This document shows positions 59,588 through 64,000 of a DNA stretch of 64,000 bases, piece after piece (the first letter of the stretch is position 1; each line of letters opens with the position of its first letter). This DNA is from Butyricimonas synergistica DSM 23225. Lineage in GTDB: Bacteria; Bacteroidota; Bacteroidia; Bacteroidales; Marinifilaceae. The position numbers and the translations under genes are program-made. The stretch is taken from NCBI RefSeq assembly GCF_000379665.1, contig NZ_KB903360.1, forward strand, positions 64,175 through 128,174. The letters run 5' to 3'. Under the pieces are notes generated by a model, which was not told where the DNA came from, ran no database searches, and saw nothing but the letters and a program-made list of their open reading frames with translations.

Positions 59588-60916
59588 TTATTCTTTAAAT
59601 CTTGCAGTCGTTGTTTCGTTTATCCATCCGCCAACTTTTACAGATGCTCCTGCCGTAATGGAACGGAAAAAAGCATCATCTTTTGACGGGAAATAAACGG
59701 AATACTTCGCGATAAACTCGTTTGCTTTATCCGCAACCCCCGGATCAACTTGTTTTGCCTTGATAAATTTATCCACGGCAGCCCAGAATACGGTACGTTT
59801 CTCAAATTCGTCACCCTCGTAACTGTTACTAGCTGAAGCATAAGCCAATCCGATGGTCAAATAAGCCTGTCCCAGATTCGGATTACTTTTTAAAGCAGCC
59901 AAAGCATATTTCTTGGCTTGCTGGTAATCCCGCTTCGTGGACAAATATACTTGAGCCAGATTCAGATTGTAATCACCCCGATCCGTCTCGTTGTCAGTCT
60001 TGTCAATAGCCTCTTTCAAATACTGCTCGAACTTGGGAATATCGTTCTTACGATAGAACATAATTGCCAATCCGTAAGCAGCCTCTGCACTCGGATCTTG
60101 ATGATAAATACTTTCAGCTATCGTGGCATACAAAGGTAAATCTGTACACTCCTGCTTTTTCAACAACTTGTAAATATCTTTCAACACATCCAAATTATCC
60201 TTGTTTGCCTCGTACTTCTTGACTAACAACTCATTCAACGTCATACAATCAGCCAATCCGGTTTCAATAAACATGGCTTCCAGATTATCCTTACATACCA
60301 AGAAAGCCTCGCAACCTTTCTCTCCCGTACCGGCTTGTTGGTCGGCGAAATCAGCAAAGTCAATGTACAAATTAACGAAATCATCTTTCGACAATTGATT
60401 TTCTCTCGCCAACTGACACGCCGCATGGAAAGTCATATGAACCTGTACGGCAGGAACAATGTCCTTATCCATCTCGTAGGATTTCAACAAATTGTTAAAA
60501 GCATCCTTCACCATGTTGATATCGCCATTGGAATAACGGAATTGCGCCATACCTTTTTTCCCCAATACAACTCCCTCTCTATTATTGGGATTATTTCTCA
60601 TGTACTGGTTACGGCGATCAAAAAGCATCAATAGAGTATCCACGTACTCTTTTTTCTTTGTCTTCTCAATCATATGCTCGAGGATTTTTTCCCCGCGAGC
60701 GTACACCGTCAATTGAAATGCCGGGGCATTCAAAAACAAATACCGCCAAGGGGCTAAAGCCTCCTCGAAATTTCCTTGTTTAAAATATTCTGTGTAAAGA
60801 GAAGCATTCAAGATTGTTTTTGCACTATCAAGCCCATACTTAGACTCCAACGTTTGCGCCTTCGTCCCGATAGTGAATAAACATATTCCCAATGCCAAAA
60901 CAGCAATCTTTTTCAT
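59588..60916 (-). CDS. Tetratricopeptide-repeat exported protein
   Basis: A 442-residue protein with signal peptide MKKIAVLALGICLFTIGTKAQ (start at 60916; ATG at 60922 adds two residues). The mature part is built of TPR-like helices, for example AAYGLAIMFYRKNDIPKFEQYLKEAIDKT, NLNLAQVYLSTKRDYQQAKKYALAALKSNPNLGQAYLTIGLAYASAS. The order CoaX-TPR-LptC-CorC is recurrent in Bacteroidetes. A protein-scaffold role in the periplasm is likely; the partner is unknown. Confidence 0.85.
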   Translation of the reverse strand: MKKIAVLALGICLFTIGTKAQTLESKYGLDSAKTILNASLYTEYFKQGNFEEALAPWRYLFLNAPAFQLTVYARGEKILEHMIEKTKKKEYVDTLLMLFDRRNQYMRNNPNNREGVVLGKKGMAQFRYSNGDINMVKDAFNNLLKSYEMDKDIVPAVQVHMTFHAACQLARENQLSKDDFVNLYIDFADFADQQAGTGEKGCEAFLVCKDNLEAMFIETGLADCMTLNELLVKKYEANKDNLDVLKDIYKLLKKQECTDLPLYATIAESIYHQDPSAEAAYGLAIMFYRKNDIPKFEQYLKEAIDKTDNETDRGDYNLNLAQVYLSTKRDYQQAKKYALAALKSNPNLGQAYLTIGLAYASASNSYEGDEFEKRTVFWAAVDKFIKAKQVDPGVADKANEFIAKYSVYFPSKDDAFFRSITAGASVKVGGWINETTTARFKE

Positions 60917-60989
60917 GGTCATCCCTTATTTAGTTATAGTTCGAATTAGTATTTTCATCATAGCAACCGTGTCCACGTGAACACCTTTG

Positions 60990-60997
60990 CAAAATTA
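60990..60997 (-). promoter_or_regulatory. Putative -7 promoter element of the TPR-lptC-CorC operon
   Basis: TAATTTTG on the minus strand matches TAnnTTTG exactly, with TTTC 19 bases upstream (61020-61017), a near-consensus -33. About 70 bases before the TPR ATG. Confidence 0.55.
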
Positions 60998-61035
60998 CCA
61001 CTATTTTTCAAATACGGAAATCTATCTCCTATTTT

Positions 61036-61773
61036 TCACTGTCTATTAACCGTTTTTTGAAATTCTAAAACTCTATTTAGACCTAAGTTTACCAATTTAT
61101 CCACAAAAAAGACCTGTCGATCCAGTGTCTTTTTCAAATATTCGCTTCCTCCTCCCGTAATAATCACCACCGCATCGGGATTATTATGGTAAGTTTCATC
61201 TATATAACCTCTTATTTCAAAAAATATACCATTCATCACCCCATTCAGAATAGCATCATGTGTATTTTTGCCTATATAGCCATGATTTATATCACATTTT
61301 ACGAGTGGTAAACTTACCGTAAACTCGTTCAACGCACGAAAACGTATCCCCAAACCCGGGGAAATATTCCCCCCGAGGAATTCCCCTGCCTCACTCACGA
61401 AATCATACGTGATAGCCGTCCCCGAATCGATAATCAACAGTTCTTTTCCAGGGAATAACGTAACCCCTCCCACGCAGCCGGCAATCCGATCCACACCCAA
61501 AGTCTTCGGGGTATCATATCCCAATTTGATCGGTAATGGCATTTCCGACGACATCTCGCAAAAAAAAGTAGAAACACTCTTCAAATGCTCCCGTACTTCT
61601 TCGGATATAAATCCCGTACTCGACAAAATCATATTCACCTCTTGTCCCCGGTGCAAATAACCGGAAGCCAACTCGTACGCCTCCGGAATTCCCATTCCGC
61701 AAACGACCCAATCCCCTCCATCATAAACAGTATATTTAGTACGCGTATTTCCTATATCAACAATCAGATTCAC
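61036..61773 (-). CDS. coaX: Type III pantothenate kinase
   Basis: A 245-residue cytoplasmic kinase, the first step of coenzyme A synthesis, ASKHA fold. The phosphate-1 motif is DIGNTRTK (about 6-13), followed by LGVDRIAGCVGG (about 93-104) and the phosphate-2/adenosine region LLIIDSGTAITYDFVSEAGEFLGGNISPGLGIR. Needs a monovalent cation. The VDR and GTA motifs identify type III rather than type I (CoaA). Located between mfd and the TPR-lptC cluster. Confidence 0.95.
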   Translation of the reverse strand: MNLIVDIGNTRTKYTVYDGGDWVVCGMGIPEAYELASGYLHRGQEVNMILSSTGFISEEVREHLKSVSTFFCEMSSEMPLPIKLGYDTPKTLGVDRIAGCVGGVTLFPGKELLIIDSGTAITYDFVSEAGEFLGGNISPGLGIRFRALNEFTVSLPLVKCDINHGYIGKNTHDAILNGVMNGIFFEIRGYIDETYHNNPDAVVIITGGGSEYLKKTLDRQVFFVDKLVNLGLNRVLEFQKTVNRQ

Positions 61774-61802
61774 GGCTTCCAGTTTTTCGTTTATACTAAC
61801 TA

Positions 61803-64000
61803 TTAGCTTTCATAAGCATATTCCCTCATCTCCCCAATAATCTTCGATACCTTATGAATATCCTTCACATCCGAGAAAATAAGACTCAACTTATCATTTT
61901 TCTCACTCATCTTGCAAGGTATGATTTGTTTCTGTACAAATTTAAGCAATTCCCCGAAAATCGGAGAAGCATAGAACGGGGAGTCTTGGTCACTAATAAA
62001 ATAAATCACCATTCTATTGTTTTTCACCATCAATCGCTCTATTCCCAAGTCAATACATCTTTGCCGTATCCGTACAACCTCCATCAAGCCACTTACCTGC
62101 TCCGGAATCTCCCCAAACCGATCTCGCATCTCGACCTCGAAACGCTGCAAAGCACTTTCGTCCGTGATATTATCCAATTCCCGGTACAAACGAATTCGCT
62201 CGCTCACGTTTTCCACGTAAGTGTCCGGTATCAACAAAGCAAAATCGGTATCGATCACGCAATCCGTTGTGAAAGCGGTAGGCCCATCCGTTTGCTCTTT
62301 TTGCAATTCCGGGAACTCCTCATCCCGCAACTCGAGCAATGCCTCATTCAAAATACGTTGATAAGCCTCGTACCCAATTTCCGCAATAAAGCCCGATTGC
62401 TCTCCCCCCAGGATATTCCCGGCTCCGCGAATATCCAAATCCTGCATAGCGATGTTGAAACCACTACCCAGTCCGCTAAAATCTTCGATTGCCTTCAACC
62501 GCCGCCGGGCATCCGAATTTACTAACTCCAAGGGAGGAGCCAACAAATAACAGAAAGCCTTTCGGTTGGAGCGTCCCACTCGTCCTCGCAACTGATGCAA
62601 ATCACTCAGCCCGTAGTTTTGTGCTTGATTTATAATAATGGTATTGGCATTCGGAATATCCAACCCGGACTCCACAATAGTCGTGGCAATCAACACATCA
62701 TAATCCCCCCGGATGAAATCATGCATAACGGTTTCCAATTCCTCCCCGCTCATTTGCCCGTGCCCCACGCAACTTTTTATTCCCGGCACCAAACGATGTA
62801 TCATGTACTGGATATCCCGGATATTATCTACCCGGTTGTGAATAAAGAAGATTTGTCCACCACGACTCACTTCATATGTAATCGCATCTTTAATGATTTT
62901 CTCGTCAAACCGGTGTAACTCTGTCACAATCGGATACCGGTTAGGCGGCGGCGTCCGGATAATCGACATATCACGTGCCCCCATCAACGAGAACTGCAAT
63001 GTACGCGGAATCGGTGTTGCCGTCATGGTGATCGTATCCACGTTCAGCTTCAAACGCTTCAATTTTTCCTTTACAGCCACCCCGAATTTCTGTTCCTCAT
63101 CCACGACCAGCAACCCGAGGTCTTTAAACTTCACGTCACTGCTTGTCAGGCGATGTGTACCTATAATAATATCTACTTTCCCCTCTTCCAGATCTTTTAG
63201 AACTCGTTTGATATCCGCACTTTTCTTCATCCGGCTGATATATTCTACCCGGCAAGGCATCCCCTCCAAACGCTTTTTGAAAGTATTGTAATGCTGATAA
63301 GCCAATACAGTTGTCGGAACAAGTACAGCCACCTGCTTACTATCCGCCACGGCTTTAAACGCTGCCCGAATAGCAACCTCCGTCTTCCCGAAGCCGACAT
63401 CTCCACACACCAAACGATCCATCACGTGAGGTTTCTCCATATCCTCTTTCACCGCCTGAATAGCCTTCATCTGGTCGGGCGTCTCCTCATACATGAAAGA
63501 AGCCTCCAACTCATCCTGCAAGAAACTGTCTTTCGAAAATGCATAAGCCTCCTCACGACGGCGTTTGGCATACAAGGCAATTAACTCTCTGGCAATATCC
63601 TTCACCCGGGATTTCGTTCGCTGCTTCAACTTATTCCATGCCTCGCCTCCTAACTTGCTCACGGCTGGAGGCTCCCCTTCCTTTCCCTTGTATTTGGATA
63701 TCTTATGCAAGGAATGCAAACTCACGTACAATTCGGCATTATTTTTATAGACCAAACGTATCGCCTCTTGCACCCGACCGTCATTACTTATCTTTGTCAA
63801 TCCCCCGAAACGCCCGATACCGTGATCGATATGCACCACGTAATCGCCGGGATGCAAGTTCTGCAATTCACTAATCGTGATAGACTCTCGCCCCTTGCGT
63901 ATTTGAGTCGTCTTCAAACGGTACTTCTGGTAACGGTCAAAAATCTGGTGTTCCGTGTACACGCATATTTTAACATCCGCATCACTAAATCCCTCATGCA
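61803..64000 (-). CDS. mfd: Transcription-repair coupling factor Mfd (N-terminus cut by window edge)
   Basis: Mfd displaces stalled RNA polymerase and recruits UvrA. The frame is open to the right edge; the codon at 63962 is an internal GTG (Val), so about 400 or more N-terminal residues lie outside. Visible: RNA polymerase interaction domain (LHPGDYVVHIDHGIGRFGGL), the RecG-like helicase core with Walker A CGDVGFGKTEVA, the DEEQ box VVDEEQKFGV, motif III TATPIPRTL, motif VI QLRGRVGRS, TRG region (GGEQSGFIAEIGYEAY) and the C-terminal D7 domain. Gene is on the minus strand and about 30 bases upstream of coaX. Confidence 0.97.
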   Translation of the reverse strand, partial: HEGFSDADVKICVYTEHQIFDRYQKYRLKTTQIRKGRESITISELQNLHPGDYVVHIDHGIGRFGGLTKISNDGRVQEAIRLVYKNNAELYVSLHSLHKISKYKGKEGEPPAVSKLGGEAWNKLKQRTKSRVKDIARELIALYAKRRREEAYAFSKDSFLQDELEASFMYEETPDQMKAIQAVKEDMEKPHVMDRLVCGDVGFGKTEVAIRAAFKAVADSKQVAVLVPTTVLAYQHYNTFKKRLEGMPCRVEYISRMKKSADIKRVLKDLEEGKVDIIIGTHRLTSSDVKFKDLGLLVVDEEQKFGVAVKEKLKRLKLNVDTITMTATPIPRTLQFSLMGARDMSIIRTPPPNRYPIVTELHRFDEKIIKDAITYEVSRGGQIFFIHNRVDNIRDIQYMIHRLVPGIKSCVGHGQMSGEELETVMHDFIRGDYDVLIATTIVESGLDIPNANTIIINQAQNYGLSDLHQLRGRVGRSNRKAFCYLLAPPLELVNSDARRRLKAIEDFSGLGSGFNIAMQDLDIRGAGNILGGEQSGFIAEIGYEAYQRILNEALLELRDEEFPELQKEQTDGPTAFTTDCVIDTDFALLIPDTYVENVSERIRLYRELDNITDESALQRFEVEMRDRFGEIPEQVSGLMEVVRIRQRCIDLGIERLMVKNNRMVIYFISDQDSPFYASPIFGELLKFVQKQIIPCKMSEKNDKLSLIFSDVKDIHKVSKIIGEMREYAYES

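Overview
The window reads as chromosomal DNA of a gut Bacteroidales bacterium. The best fit is the Odoribacteraceae (Butyricimonas or Odoribacter-like), which is an inference. The signs are many SusC/SusD pairs under ECF sigma/FecR control, DUF5117-type metalloproteases, TlpA reductases with DUF4369-like N-termini, PKD-like and DUF4843 lipoproteins, several promoters of the Bacteroidetes type (TTTG near -33, TAnnTTTG near -7) and little use of Shine-Dalgarno sites. No phage, plasmid, IS element, rRNA or CRISPR array was seen.

Layout. 1-5.9 kb (+): the end of a SusC/D-type locus (SusD fragment, DUF4843 lipoprotein, PKD-like lipoprotein, metzincin-like protease) closed by a terminator. 6.2-17.5 kb (+): a complete second locus (ECF sigma, FecR, SusC with STN domain, SusD, 64-aa lipoprotein, Calx-beta-like lipoprotein, paralogous metalloprotease). 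17.7-24.3 kb: housekeeping and metabolic genes (a HAD phosphatase broken by an amber codon, a hotdog thioesterase, HIT protein, GreA, TtcA-like protein, YfcC transporter, GH29 fucosidase). 24.4-38.4 kb (-): a third SusC/D-type locus (ECF sigma, FecR, two tandem TlpA proteins, a thioredoxin-less relative, SusC, SusD, DUF4843, PKD-like, a further TlpA) with no protease. 38.5-45.5 kb: GcvP, then an apparent exported redox cluster (a metal-site-less alcohol dehydrogenase homologue, a Tat-exported ferredoxin/flavodoxin fusion, a flavodoxin lipoprotein, a GlcG-like protein) beside a divergent HxlR regulator. 45.6-64 kb: tRNA-His, DUF3109, GpmI, PadR-PspC pair, a tricorn-like S41 protease, a small amidohydrolase-like remnant, DUF4296, MlaFE, mannose-1-phosphate guanylyltransferase, CNNM/CorC, LptC, TPR protein, CoaX and Mfd (cut by the window end).

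How the parts work together. The three SusC/D loci share a core (SusC, SusD, DUF4843, PKD-like) and differ in the accessory enzyme: protease in two, thiol-disulfide proteins in the third. None encodes a glycosidase inside the operon, so they look like peptide/protein or chelate uptake systems rather than polysaccharide loci. The most striking unannotated signal is in the third locus. A perfect 18-bp inverted repeat (37521-37538 and 37659-37676) flanks about 120 bp between the sigma gene and fecR. Its arms carry a sequence one base from the Mpi invertase core of Bacteroides fragilis phase-variable promoters, and a promoter-like pair inside points at fecR. This is a strong candidate for an invertible promoter that would switch a thioredoxin-equipped SusC/D locus on and off.
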